Shown in pieces: positions 43,933-52,684 of a stretch of 64,000 bases of DNA. A program made the position numbers and the translations under genes. The stretch is from Actinomycetes bacterium. GTDB taxonomy: Bacteria; Actinomycetota; Acidimicrobiia; Acidimicrobiales; Acidimicrobiaceae. Numbering within the stretch: the first letter of the stretch is position 1; every line of letters starts with the position of its first letter. The notes beneath the pieces were generated by a model. That model did no database searches. It had not been told where the DNA came from and was given only the letters and a program-made list of their open reading frames with translations. Where the stretch lies: NCBI GenBank assembly GCA_021826315.1, contig JAKAZZ010000007.1, positions 1-64,000 of the forward strand, written 5' to 3'.

Positions 43933-44802
43933 TTGAAACTGACATGGCGGTATTTGACGTTGTTGGAAATTGATTTTGATCAACTTAGGGACGATATTCG
44001 TAGATGGCTGCGCGAAGATATCGGAAGTGGCGATATTACTACGCAGCTCACCATCGATAAGAGCTCAACTTCGAAGGGAACTCTTCTTGCTAAGAGTGAA
44101 ACTCTCCTTGCAGGCCTTGACGTCGCAAGAATGGTCTTTTCAGAAGTTGACCCATCGATTGAATTCGAGGCTCTCATTCCCGAAGGTGCTCATGTGAGCA
44201 ATCGTGATTCAATAGCAGTGCTGAGCGGTTCTTCTCGATCTATTCTCACCGGCGAGCGCCTTGGGTTGAACCTCCTTCAGCATATGTGTGCGATCGCCTT
44301 TACTACGAGCGCTTATGTTGCAAAGGTGGCGCCGTACGGTTGCAAGATTATAGATACCCGCAAGACGACGCCAGGACTTCGCCAGCTTGAAAAGTATGCG
44401 GTCCGTGTAGGCGGAGGCTTCAACCATCGATTTGGTCTTTCGGATGGAATCTTAATTAAGGACAATCATATTGAGGCTGTAGGATCGATCGCCGAGGCGG
44501 TTGCGCGGGCACGTCGCGGCGCACCGCACCTGATGAAAGTCGAAGTTGAAGTGGGAACTCTTGCCGAAGTCGCCCAAGCCTTAGAGGCTGGTGCGGAGGC
44601 GATCTTGCTCGATAATATGACTAATGACCAGATGAAGCAGGCGGTTGATCTCATTTCACACCGTGCGGTCGTCGAAGCGAGTGGTGGAATGAACCTTGCT
44701 CGCGTTGAAGAAGTGGCGAAGTGCGGCGTAGATCTGATAAGCGTCGGTGCGCTTACGCACAGCGTTTCCGCCGCAGATATCTCAATGGACTTCGAACTAT
44801 AA
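43933..44802 (+). CDS. nadC: Quinolinate phosphoribosyltransferase
   Basis: Converts quinolinate and PRPP into nicotinate mononucleotide in de novo NAD synthesis. Family motifs: WLREDIGSGDITTQ at the N terminus, the active-site stretch TRKTTPGLRQLEKYAVRVGG, GFNHRFGLSDGILIKDNHI, the EVEVGTLAEV strand and ASGGMNLARV. The TTG at 43933 gives 289 residues; TTG codons at 43960 and 43963 are alternatives closer to where most NadC proteins begin. It is the first of the three genes nadC, nadA and nadB, an order seen in many bacteria as a single transcript. Confidence 0.95.
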   Translation: MKLTWRYLTLLEIDFDQLRDDIRRWLREDIGSGDITTQLTIDKSSTSKGTLLAKSETLLAGLDVARMVFSEVDPSIEFEALIPEGAHVSNRDSIAVLSGSSRSILTGERLGLNLLQHMCAIAFTTSAYVAKVAPYGCKIIDTRKTTPGLRQLEKYAVRVGGGFNHRFGLSDGILIKDNHIEAVGSIAEAVARARRGAPHLMKVEVEVGTLAEVAQALEAGAEAILLDNMTNDQMKQAVDLISHRAVVEASGGMNLARVEEVAKCGVDLISVGALTHSVSAADISMDFEL

Positions 44803-44811
44803 GTGCCATAA

Positions 44812-44841
44812 CCACCTTCAACTAGCATTTAGTTAAAGTGG
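44812..44841. repeat. Imperfect hairpin between nadC and nadA
   Basis: CCAC-TT-AACTA (44812-44825) pairs with TAGTT-AA-GTGG (44830-44841) with small bulges. No T-run follows directly. It may be an operator (the centre AACTAGCATTTAGTT is a 5-bp inverted repeat) or an mRNA processing site between nadC and nadA. Confidence 0.3.
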
Positions 44842-44916
44842 ATGGAAGTTACTCAATGATATTTTTGTTGACTTACGTACAGAGGCCATAGCGCAGCTCA
44901 CAATAGGAGTGAATCA

Positions 44917-45846
44917 ATGTCGCTTGTCGATACCTCTCTTGCTGAAGAGATTAACCAGCTGAAAAAAGATCGCAATGCCATAGTCATTGCGCACTCGTAC
45001 GAACGCGGTGAAGTCCAAGAGGTGGCGGACTTCGTCGGTGACTCTCTTGGCCTATCGCGGATTGCCGCTTCAACGGATGCCGATGTTATTGTCTTTGCCG
45101 GAGTCCACTTTATGGCAGAGACGGCATCGATCCTCAATCCAACGAAGAAGGTACTCTTACCCGATCTTGGAGCTGGTTGTTCTTTGGCGGATACGATTGC
45201 TGCCTCCGACGTAAAGCAGTGGCGCGATGAAAACCCAGATGGGCAAGTCGTCTCCTATGTCAATACGACAGCAGAGGTGAAGGCGCTCTCGGATGTCTGT
45301 GTGACTTCTGCAAATGCAGTTGAGGTAGTAAAGAGCCTCGATCCGACTAGGCCGATATTCTTTCTACCTGACATGTTTCTTGGCGCATATGTCGAAAAGA
45401 TGACTGGTATCAAAATGCACGTATGGATGGGTGAGTGCCACGTACATGCTGGAATCGGTGACGCTGAGATCAAAGAGAAACTCGAACAATATCCAGATGC
45501 AGAATTCCTGATTCACCCCGAGTGCTCTTGCGGCTCCTCGTGCCTCTTTTTGAAGCCCGACGCAAAGATGATGAGCACGGAAGGAATGGTCAAATACGCG
45601 GCTGCAAGCGATAAAAAAGAGTTTGTGGTAGCGACAGAGGTTGGAATCATTCATCGCCTGAACAAGATGGCACCTGGGAAAAGGTTCCTTCCTGTGAAAG
45701 AGTCGGCGGTCTGTCAGTACATGAAGATGATAACCCTAGAAAAGGTAAGAGATAGTCTTCTGCTCGATCAATTCGAGATCAAAGTAGACGAAGAGATCGC
45801 CGTCCCTGCCCGCAGGGCTATCGAAAAGATGATTGCAATTGGCTAA
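44917..45846 (+). CDS. nadA: Quinolinate synthase
   Basis: Iron-sulfur enzyme that condenses iminoaspartate with dihydroxyacetone phosphate to quinolinate. 309 residues. It shows IVIAHSYERGEVQEVADFVGD, the Cys in LGAGCSLADT, WMGECHVHAGI, IHPECSC and AVCQYMKMITLEK; these include the three conserved Cys ligands of the 4Fe-4S cluster. ATG start with AGGAG upstream at about 44905. It overlaps the nadB start by 14 bases, so the two proteins, which act on consecutive steps, are translationally coupled. Confidence 0.96.
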   Translation: MSLVDTSLAEEINQLKKDRNAIVIAHSYERGEVQEVADFVGDSLGLSRIAASTDADVIVFAGVHFMAETASILNPTKKVLLPDLGAGCSLADTIAASDVKQWRDENPDGQVVSYVNTTAEVKALSDVCVTSANAVEVVKSLDPTRPIFFLPDMFLGAYVEKMTGIKMHVWMGECHVHAGIGDAEIKEKLEQYPDAEFLIHPECSCGSSCLFLKPDAKMMSTEGMVKYAAASDKKEFVVATEVGIIHRLNKMAPGKRFLPVKESAVCQYMKMITLEKVRDSLLLDQFEIKVDEEIAVPARRAIEKMIAIG

Positions 45847-47359
45847 CACTTCCTTTGAGGCAAAGCAGGTCGATCTGTTGATCATCGGATCTGGAGTTGC
45901 TGGTGCATACGCAGCGCTTCGATCGATCGAGAAGGGAGCTAAGGCTCTTTTGGTCTCTAAAACCGGATTGATCTCCGGTTCGACCTCTTGGGCTCAAGGA
46001 GGAATCGCTTTTCCAATAAGCGTTGACGATGTCGCAAGCCACCTTGAAGATACCTTGAGGGCTGGACGCGGATTGAGTGATCCGCAGGTGACGAATATGA
46101 TTCTCGAGGAGTCCCTCGGACATCTCGAGAGACTTTCAAAATTGGGTATGAAATTTGATGATGAACTTGCCCTAGAGGGCGGGCACTCTCGTCCGCGTGT
46201 TCGCCATATTGGTGGAGATCGTAGTGGATTCTTTCTTCTCAAATTCATTCACGAAACTATCTCGGAAAAGATAGATGTCCTCGATTCACACATGGTCGTC
46301 TCATTGAGAGTGGTGGACAAAAGAGTTGTGGGTGCGTGGCTAATCGCTGATGATGGGCAATTTGTCAGAGTTGACGCGTCAGTTGTTTTGTTAGCCACGG
46401 GAGGCTCTGGACAACTATATCGTGTTACCACAAATCCCCCAGAGGCAACGGGAGATGGAATATCTCTCGCCTTTGAGGCCGGTGTCACCATCCGCGATAT
46501 CGAATTGGCTCAATTCCACCCAACGGCCCTGATGGACGGCTCGTTGATCAGTGAGGCATGTCGAGGAGAAGGCGCAATTCTGCTCAATGGAAACGGCGAT
46601 CGCTTTATGAGTCGATACGACGAAGCGATGGAGTTGGCTCCTCGTGACGTGGTGGCTCGAGCGGTTCTTGACGAGCGCCGCCTAACCGGGAAGGTCTTTC
46701 TCGACCTTCGTCCCATCCATAATATCGAAGAGGCTTTCCCTACTGTTTTTGAATCGTGTCTATCTCTTGGCCTCGATCCCCGTGAGGCTCCGGTCGAGAT
46801 TGCGCCGGCCGCTCACTACCAAATGGGCGGAGTCAGAACCGATTCAAGTGGAAGGACTAATTTAAAGGGGCTTTACGCAGCTGGAGAAGTTGCGAGCACT
46901 GGTCTTCATGGTGCCAATAGATTGGCATCTAACTCCCTACTTGAAGGTCTGGTAATGGGTGATAAGGCGGTACTGGCGGCACTTGACGAAGTGGGTGGGA
47001 GTCGTCGAACCTTTGACGACTCGCCACCGACGCCCCGCGGCGTCGAATCAGCGAGCCGCGAACGAATTAAGTCCCTGATGGATGAAGTTGCTTCAGTAAT
47101 GCGCAATGGCGAAGAGCTATCTGTGGGTCTTAAAGAATTAATGACCATATCGGAAAAGGCGAGTTCCGATCGCTACGAGATTGAAAACTTCAATCTACGT
47201 AAAGTGGGCGAGTTGGTTATGCGAGGTGCCATTTTACGGCGAGAGTCAAGAGGGGCCCACTTTAGATCTGACTTTACCAACTTGTCAGAAGTTGCATTCC
47301 ACGTCGATCAATCGATAAACGCTACAGAACTTGTGGTTGTGGTCGACGCGCCCAAATAA
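45833..47359 (+). CDS. nadB: L-aspartate oxidase
   Basis: FAD enzyme that oxidises aspartate to iminoaspartate, the unstable substrate handed to NadA. 508 residues. Motifs: LLIIGSGVAGAYAALRS (FAD loop), GSTSWAQGGIA, GGDRSGFF, VLLATGGSGQLYRVTTNP, FHPTAL, RGEGAILLN and AHYQMGGVRTD, with HGANRLASNSLLEGLV near residue 360. The frame starts at TTG 45833; TTG 45839 is equally likely. Both lie inside nadA. A long inverted repeat begins at the stop codon. Confidence 0.95.
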   Translation: MQLANTSFEAKQVDLLIIGSGVAGAYAALRSIEKGAKALLVSKTGLISGSTSWAQGGIAFPISVDDVASHLEDTLRAGRGLSDPQVTNMILEESLGHLERLSKLGMKFDDELALEGGHSRPRVRHIGGDRSGFFLLKFIHETISEKIDVLDSHMVVSLRVVDKRVVGAWLIADDGQFVRVDASVVLLATGGSGQLYRVTTNPPEATGDGISLAFEAGVTIRDIELAQFHPTALMDGSLISEACRGEGAILLNGNGDRFMSRYDEAMELAPRDVVARAVLDERRLTGKVFLDLRPIHNIEEAFPTVFESCLSLGLDPREAPVEIAPAAHYQMGGVRTDSSGRTNLKGLYAAGEVASTGLHGANRLASNSLLEGLVMGDKAVLAALDEVGGSRRTFDDSPPTPRGVESASRERIKSLMDEVASVMRNGEELSVGLKELMTISEKASSDRYEIENFNLRKVGELVMRGAILRRESRGAHFRSDFTNLSEVAFHVDQSINATELVVVVDAPK

Positions 47360-47393
47360 GATAATTTCATTCGTGGACGAATGAAATTATCTT
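47358..47393. repeat. Perfect 16-bp hairpin starting at the nadB stop codon
   Basis: AAGATAATTTCATTCG (47358-47373) and CGAATGAAATTATCTT (47378-47393) pair perfectly over a TGGA loop. The stem is AT-rich and the left arm includes the last two bases of the nadB TAA. No T-run follows, so it is not a standard terminator; an mRNA 3'-end stabiliser or a two-way factor-dependent stop is possible. Confidence 0.6.
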
Positions 47394-47426
47394 CGACATT
47401 TGGGCAAACTGCGGAATGAGGGGTCG

Positions 47427-49811
47427 ATGAGTGACGGTACCGAGAGTTTTTTGGCACACTTTCCTGGTCCTAAAGGGGAGAATGCGCCATTTATCCGTGA
47501 GATGCTAGATCTAGTAATCGACGACTACTTTCATTGGCGACGTAATTACTACCCAGACGATCAAGGCGTTCTGACCTCGCACCAAGCGAACGATCTCTCA
47601 AAGGAGAGATCGGATCTCCTTGAGAAGGTAGAGCAGTTGCTGGGCCAGTTGCGGAGGAGCTTTCCGTTCTACTCCCCGCGATACATCGCCCATCAGCAGG
47701 GCGAGACGACTATTGCCGCATTGGTAGGTTCCTTGGCGGGAATCTTGTACAACTCCAACAACGTAACCAGCGAGACGGGTGCGGTCACCCTTGAATACGA
47801 GATAGATGCATGTAGCAAGATATTGACTATGGTTGGATTTACGCCACCGCCGAGGCCTCCTAAGGTAATTGATGGTGTCTCGCTTGCTAGCTATCATGCA
47901 GCTCTGTCGCGTCCTTATGGTTGGTCTCATTTGACTTCGGGTGGAACTGTAGCAAACATTGAGGCTCTCTGGGTCGCCCGTCAAGTGAGGTATCTGCCCC
48001 TTTCCTTGCTAGACGTAGCTAAGGCGTTAAAACTAGATCTCAAGTTTGGAAGCGATGGATCTCTGTTACGTTCGTATGACTACAAGGATGTTCTGACACT
48101 CACGCCAAGCGCTACGATCGAACTCTTCAAAGAGTACCTTGAGATAAGTGCTGAAATTAGCCGTGATCCATTTGAAGCGATGCGCACGCACTCGAAGTAC
48201 AGTCTTAGCGACGGAATAGCTAGGGCCATGGTCGACTTTCCTCCTGCGATCTTCGTGTCAGGTGCTGCGCACTATTCAATAGCAAAGGCCCTCGATATTC
48301 TCGGCATTGGATCCTCATCGCTCATCCGTATAGATACGGACGAATCATTTAGGTTGCGTACCTCTGATTTACGGCTTAAGATAGCCGATGCGCTGGAGCG
48401 AGGTATGGTTCCTCTGGCAGTAGTAGCTATCGCTGGTTCTACGGAGGAGGGTTCAGTCGATCCGATTGGTGAGATCTCAGCCCTTAGGGATGAGTTAACT
48501 AGTGAAGGTGCTGGATTTTGGCTGCACATCGACGGGGCATGGGGAGGCTACTTCCGGACTCTGCTAATTGAAGATGATATCTCTATTATCAAAGATTGCA
48601 TTGAGCGTTCTTTGGGCGTGATCGACTCCGAGTCGCATAGCGCCCCAATTGAACTTGCCCATCTCATCGAGGAGAGGCTGGGGCTAGCCAAGTCCGAAGA
48701 TGAACACTTCCTGCGCTACATGGCGTTACTGTTGCGCCGCGGCGAAATTGAGGAGGCCGCGGAGATCTCTCAATATTTGGGAACCACGATGTCCAATAAC
48801 GTTAACGTCGACTCTCTGATTTCAACGAGCTTTGAAGTGCAACATTCATCGTTTCAGATGGAGACAAATACCTTTCGCGAATTTCGAGAAGTCGCCGATG
48901 TGTCGTTCGATGATCGAAGCGTTATAGAGGCTCTTGGCGCCTTCGGGAGCGCCGATTCAATTACTGTAGATCCGCACAAGATGGGATACGTAAATTACCC
49001 TTGCGGCACCATTTGCTTTAAAGAGGATCTAGTTCGCTACCTCGTGCGACAAAAGGCACCCTATATAACGGTTGCATCGAACGCTTCGTGGTCTCATCGA
49101 CCACCACGCCATTTAGTTGAGGGTGGCGCTCACCTCGCAGGAGCGTCGTTTGGGAAGGTGGCGACTGAGGCATTCGCGGCCTACACATTGGAAGGATCAC
49201 GACCGAGTTTTCCGGCAACTGCTCTTTGGTTGAGCTCCGAAATGTTGCCCCTCAATCGAACGAGCCATGGACGAGTAATTAGGGCAAGTTGGATTGCGGC
49301 TCGGGAACTCTTTGAATGGTTGACGCGCCTCGATCGAGTTATGGATGAAACGGATGTCGAGCGACTTTTCAAAACCGTCCCATACTGCCATCGTGATGGC
49401 AAGTTTGTACCTCCGGATACGAATATCAACGTATTTGGTTTTGCTCCCAGAAATGGCGGCTCACTTAGGGACTTTAACTCCTTGACTGAGGCTATCTATC
49501 GTCACTTCTCGATTAGAGCCGAACACGGCGAGAGACAATACAGCTACTCGCAGCCCTTCTTTCTATCGAAGACTTCGTTTACTGCAGACCACTACAACTT
49601 CGCGTCGTTATCATCCATATTTGCCTCCGGAGATATTGAAGTCGATGAAGAAGAGTATCGTAGGGAAGGTTTGGTTGTGCTGCGTTCTACCATTATGAAC
49701 CCCTACCTTACGCCTCTTCGTGAATCGAAGCGGGGCGAGATTATCCGGGAGTTCGCATTAGCCATCTCTGACATTGCAAATATCGAGGTGCGCAAATTAG
49801 GGATGGTTTGA
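47427..49811 (+). CDS. Oversized PLP-dependent (group II) decarboxylase
   Basis: About 794 residues from the ATG at 47427, which is preferred over TTG 47400 because GAGGGG lies just upstream. Group II PLP decarboxylase features: YIAHQQGETTIAALVGSLAG, NSNNVTSETGAVTLEYE, HLTSGGTVANIEALW, SGAAHYSIAKALDILG, the cofactor Asp in HIDGAWGGYFR (about 368) and the PLP Lys in TVDPHKMGYVNYPCG (about 518). It is nearest to bacterial tyrosine decarboxylases. The Asp-to-Lys distance is about 150 residues, much more than the ~30 in glutamate or aromatic decarboxylases; the insert is acidic and helical. The substrate is unknown; decarboxylation as an acid-stress response is possible but unproven. Confidence 0.85.
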   Translation: MSDGTESFLAHFPGPKGENAPFIREMLDLVIDDYFHWRRNYYPDDQGVLTSHQANDLSKERSDLLEKVEQLLGQLRRSFPFYSPRYIAHQQGETTIAALVGSLAGILYNSNNVTSETGAVTLEYEIDACSKILTMVGFTPPPRPPKVIDGVSLASYHAALSRPYGWSHLTSGGTVANIEALWVARQVRYLPLSLLDVAKALKLDLKFGSDGSLLRSYDYKDVLTLTPSATIELFKEYLEISAEISRDPFEAMRTHSKYSLSDGIARAMVDFPPAIFVSGAAHYSIAKALDILGIGSSSLIRIDTDESFRLRTSDLRLKIADALERGMVPLAVVAIAGSTEEGSVDPIGEISALRDELTSEGAGFWLHIDGAWGGYFRTLLIEDDISIIKDCIERSLGVIDSESHSAPIELAHLIEERLGLAKSEDEHFLRYMALLLRRGEIEEAAEISQYLGTTMSNNVNVDSLISTSFEVQHSSFQMETNTFREFREVADVSFDDRSVIEALGAFGSADSITVDPHKMGYVNYPCGTICFKEDLVRYLVRQKAPYITVASNASWSHRPPRHLVEGGAHLAGASFGKVATEAFAAYTLEGSRPSFPATALWLSSEMLPLNRTSHGRVIRASWIAARELFEWLTRLDRVMDETDVERLFKTVPYCHRDGKFVPPDTNINVFGFAPRNGGSLRDFNSLTEAIYRHFSIRAEHGERQYSYSQPFFLSKTSFTADHYNFASLSSIFASGDIEVDEEEYRREGLVVLRSTIMNPYLTPLRESKRGEIIREFALAISDIANIEVRKLGMV

Positions 49812-49885
49812 AGGTCCTACACCTCTCAGCTACGGGTTAAGCAAATGTTAAATAAAAATTGGGTGTTTTCATCTCGAAAGTTGCC

Positions 49886-49891
49886 TAGCCT
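49886..49891 (+). promoter_or_regulatory. Possible -10 element of leaderless ppk1 promoter
   Basis: TAGCCT ends nine bases before the ATG at 49901, and no Shine-Dalgarno sequence is visible. The geometry resembles that of alaS. Weak evidence. Confidence 0.3.
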
Positions 49892-49900
49892 TAATGCCGT

Positions 49901-51994
49901 ATGGAAGACAAAAGCGTTGTTGCAGCACTTGGGCCAAGCAGGTTCCTAAATAGAGAGGTCTCTTGGATTCGCTTTGCGGAGAGGGTAGTTGAACTCGCCG
50001 CAGATGGTTCGATTCCACTTCTTGAACGGGTGAAGTTTCTGGCAATCTTTTCATCTGGACTAGACGAGTTCTTCCAAGTTCGTGTGGCCGGCCTCAAGGA
50101 CCGATTGGCCGCCAGCGTTAAATCGAAGAGCTCTGATGGCATGAGTACCAAGGAGCAGCTAAAGGCGATTCGAAATGAACTTGAGCCGCTGCTTGATAAG
50201 GTTGGAAAGATCTACAATCAGGATATTGTGGCGGGTTTGAAGGAGCATGGAGTTGAAGTTCTCTCCTTTGACGAACTCGATCTCAATGATAGACGCGAGC
50301 TTTCGGCGATCTTTGAAAAGCGTATATTCCCAGTATTGACCCCAATCGCATTGGATCCCGCTCATCCATTCCCCTACATCAGCAATCTTTCCCTTAGCCT
50401 CTTGGTGACGGTATCTGACCCAATATCGAAGGAGTCTCGAGTAGCTCGCGTTAAGGTACCCGCCATCTTGCCGAGGTTCGTACCCATTGGTGATGCTTAC
50501 AAATTCGTTACCTTGGAGTCAGTGATAGCGGCCCATCTCAATCGACTCTTTCCTGAGATGGAAATTGGGGATCATTACTCGTTTAGAGTCACTCGAAACG
50601 CCGACCTATCACTCGAAGAAGAAGAGGCAGATGACCTCCTTGAGTTAGTTGAAATCGAACTGCGACGTCGACGGTTTGGGCGTGCGGTTAGGGTTGAAGT
50701 CTCTCGTGGAACTCCAGCAACGGCGATCGACTTAATTTCTGAGGAGCTACGACTTCATAGAGATGATATTTATGAAGTAGATTTTCCTATCGACCTCTCC
50801 GGCCTCTGGCAAGTCCACTCGATTGGGATACCAGAGATTTCTGCGCCGAGCTTTACTCCCACTACACCTCAGGAATTCAGCGAAAGCAATACGGGGCGCA
50901 GAGCTGACATCTTTGAAGTTTTGCGAGGAAGAGATATTCTCCTTCATCATCCTTATACGTCATTTTCGAACACCGTTGAAGCCTTTATCGAGCAAGCGGC
51001 CTTAGATCCGAATGTGCTGGCTATCAAACAGACTCTCTATAGAACGTCGGGAGATTCGAGGATGATGGCGGCGCTTATCCGTGCCGCTGAAGCGGGAAAG
51101 CAAGTTGCAGTTCTGGTTGAACTAAAGGCTCGATTCGATGAGCTTGCGAATATCTCGTGGGCTAAGAGATTGGAAGAGGCAGGAGTTCACGTCGTATATG
51201 GATTGATGGGGTTGAAGACCCATATCAAGGCTGCACTAGTAATCCGAAATGAAGATGAGGGTGTGCGACTCTACTGTCACTTAGGTACGGGAAACTATAA
51301 CGCTAAGACTGCACGAAGTTACGAAGATCTTGGTCTCCTAAGTGCGGATAGCGATCTAAATCGCGACCTTGCTGAGGCCTTCAACCTCCTGACCGGCTTT
51401 TCCCGCCCCGGTGAATTTAGCAAGATAGTTTTAGCCCCGACGTTTCTGCGCAATCGAATCATGGAATTGATCGATGAGCAGGCCCAAATGGGAGAAGAGG
51501 GTCGTATAGTCATAAAGGTAAATAACCTTACCGACTCTCCGATAATCGATGCGCTTTATAATGCGTCGAACCACGGTGTTACGATCGATATTATCGCTCG
51601 CGGTATCTGTTGTCTTCGCCCAGGAGTTCCTGGACTTTCGGAGAATATACGGGTTAAGTCGATTGTTGGAAAGTTGCTCGAGCACTCGAGGATCTATGCC
51701 TTTGGGGGGACTCAAGAGACCAATCCATTCAAGGTGTACGTTGGATCGGCAGATCTCATGGAGAGAAATTTAGACCGACGAATTGAGGCCATCTTTCCGA
51801 TCAGCCAAGCTAGTGACATTGCGCAAGTAGAGGAGATTTTAAAGCTTTGCGAAGCAGATGACCATTATTCGTGGACGATGAATGCTTCTGGGTTTTATGA
51901 GCGGGATGAATCTACTCTAGGGATTTCGGTTCAGGATATTTTGATGGAGAAGGCTAACCTTGAATCAAGGAAGCCGGCTCCTTCGCTGATGTGA
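49901..51994 (+). CDS. ppk1: Polyphosphate kinase 1
   Basis: Membrane-associated enzyme that makes polyphosphate from ATP. 697 residues, normal length. It has the N-terminal helical domain (FLNREVSWIRFAERV), the head domain, and two phospholipase-D-like catalytic domains. The active-site regions LMGLKTHIKAALV (His about 442, the likely phosphorylated residue) and YCHLGTGNYNAKTARSYEDL (about 457-475) are present, as is YVGSADLMERNLDRRIEAIFPI near the C terminus. The CYTH gene follows after 6 bp, and ppx is convergent beyond it. It starts the polyphosphate gene neighbourhood. Confidence 0.96.
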   Translation: MEDKSVVAALGPSRFLNREVSWIRFAERVVELAADGSIPLLERVKFLAIFSSGLDEFFQVRVAGLKDRLAASVKSKSSDGMSTKEQLKAIRNELEPLLDKVGKIYNQDIVAGLKEHGVEVLSFDELDLNDRRELSAIFEKRIFPVLTPIALDPAHPFPYISNLSLSLLVTVSDPISKESRVARVKVPAILPRFVPIGDAYKFVTLESVIAAHLNRLFPEMEIGDHYSFRVTRNADLSLEEEEADDLLELVEIELRRRRFGRAVRVEVSRGTPATAIDLISEELRLHRDDIYEVDFPIDLSGLWQVHSIGIPEISAPSFTPTTPQEFSESNTGRRADIFEVLRGRDILLHHPYTSFSNTVEAFIEQAALDPNVLAIKQTLYRTSGDSRMMAALIRAAEAGKQVAVLVELKARFDELANISWAKRLEEAGVHVVYGLMGLKTHIKAALVIRNEDEGVRLYCHLGTGNYNAKTARSYEDLGLLSADSDLNRDLAEAFNLLTGFSRPGEFSKIVLAPTFLRNRIMELIDEQAQMGEEGRIVIKVNNLTDSPIIDALYNASNHGVTIDIIARGICCLRPGVPGLSENIRVKSIVGKLLEHSRIYAFGGTQETNPFKVYVGSADLMERNLDRRIEAIFPISQASDIAQVEEILKLCEADDHYSWTMNASGFYERDESTLGISVQDILMEKANLESRKPAPSLM

Positions 51995-52000
51995 GGCAAG

Positions 52001-52666
52001 ATGATTGAAGAAGAGGTAAAGCTAACTGCTGGGGTTGAATTTTCAGTAGTGAACTACGAGGAACTCGTAGATGGGGCGCAGATCGAAGAGGATAAAAATA
52101 TCGAAACCCTGACTACCTACTTTGATACAGCAGAATTTCTGATGACCAAAAGGAAGTCGTCACTTCGGTTCCGCTGCTATGTGGGAGACCTCGACGATAA
52201 AGTGCACCTTGGTGAAGATGTAAGTGGCACTTGGACCATAAAGGATGGGGGCGAAAGTGCGACCTCCGATGGCGTAGTCTCGGTAAAGCGCCATGAGATA
52301 AATGTCAAAGGTAAGTTCGGCGACTCGCTCGACGAGCTCTTTGGTCGTGCTGAGGTACGTCCCATTCCTCGCGAGACCCTCTCTCCAATTGCCCGAATGA
52401 TCTCCCGAAGGCATTCAACGACGATCTCACTGGCAGGCGAAAAGGTCGCTGTCGACGACGATGTAGCCGATATTTTGCGCATCGAGAATAATCAGGTTGT
52501 GCATACATTTAGAGAGATTGAGGTTGAGCTACTTAGCGATGAAGGTGGTCTCACCTTGCGCAATGCTCTAGTTTCGAAGCTTATCGAGCTGGGGGCACGC
52601 TACTCCGACTCACCCTCCAAGCTCCACCTCGCGCTCTCTCTTCTCTACCCCAACGAAGGAATCTAG
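52001..52666 (+). CDS. CYTH-domain triphosphatase-like protein
   Basis: 221 residues forming a CYTH (triphosphate tunnel) domain. The N-terminal ExExK motif is present as EEEVK (Glu3, Glu5, Lys7). Other tunnel residues fit: TTYFDTAEF, SSLRFRCYV, TWTIKDGG, FREIEVELL and SPSKLHLAL near the C terminus. CYTH proteins next to polyphosphate genes hydrolyse tripolyphosphate or bind polyphosphate. Many carry a C-terminal CHAD domain; this one does not. Six bases separate it from ppk1, so the two are co-transcribed. Confidence 0.88.
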   Translation: MIEEEVKLTAGVEFSVVNYEELVDGAQIEEDKNIETLTTYFDTAEFLMTKRKSSLRFRCYVGDLDDKVHLGEDVSGTWTIKDGGESATSDGVVSVKRHEINVKGKFGDSLDELFGRAEVRPIPRETLSPIARMISRRHSTTISLAGEKVAVDDDVADILRIENNQVVHTFREIEVELLSDEGGLTLRNALVSKLIELGARYSDSPSKLHLALSLLYPNEGI

Positions 52667-52684
52667 GGTTCTTTTTCCTTCGGG

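Noticed and set aside
44803-44916. NAD riboswitch before nadA
   Set aside because: The spacer is 114 bp and holds only an imperfect hairpin; I do not see the conserved pieces of the known nadA-motif riboswitch.
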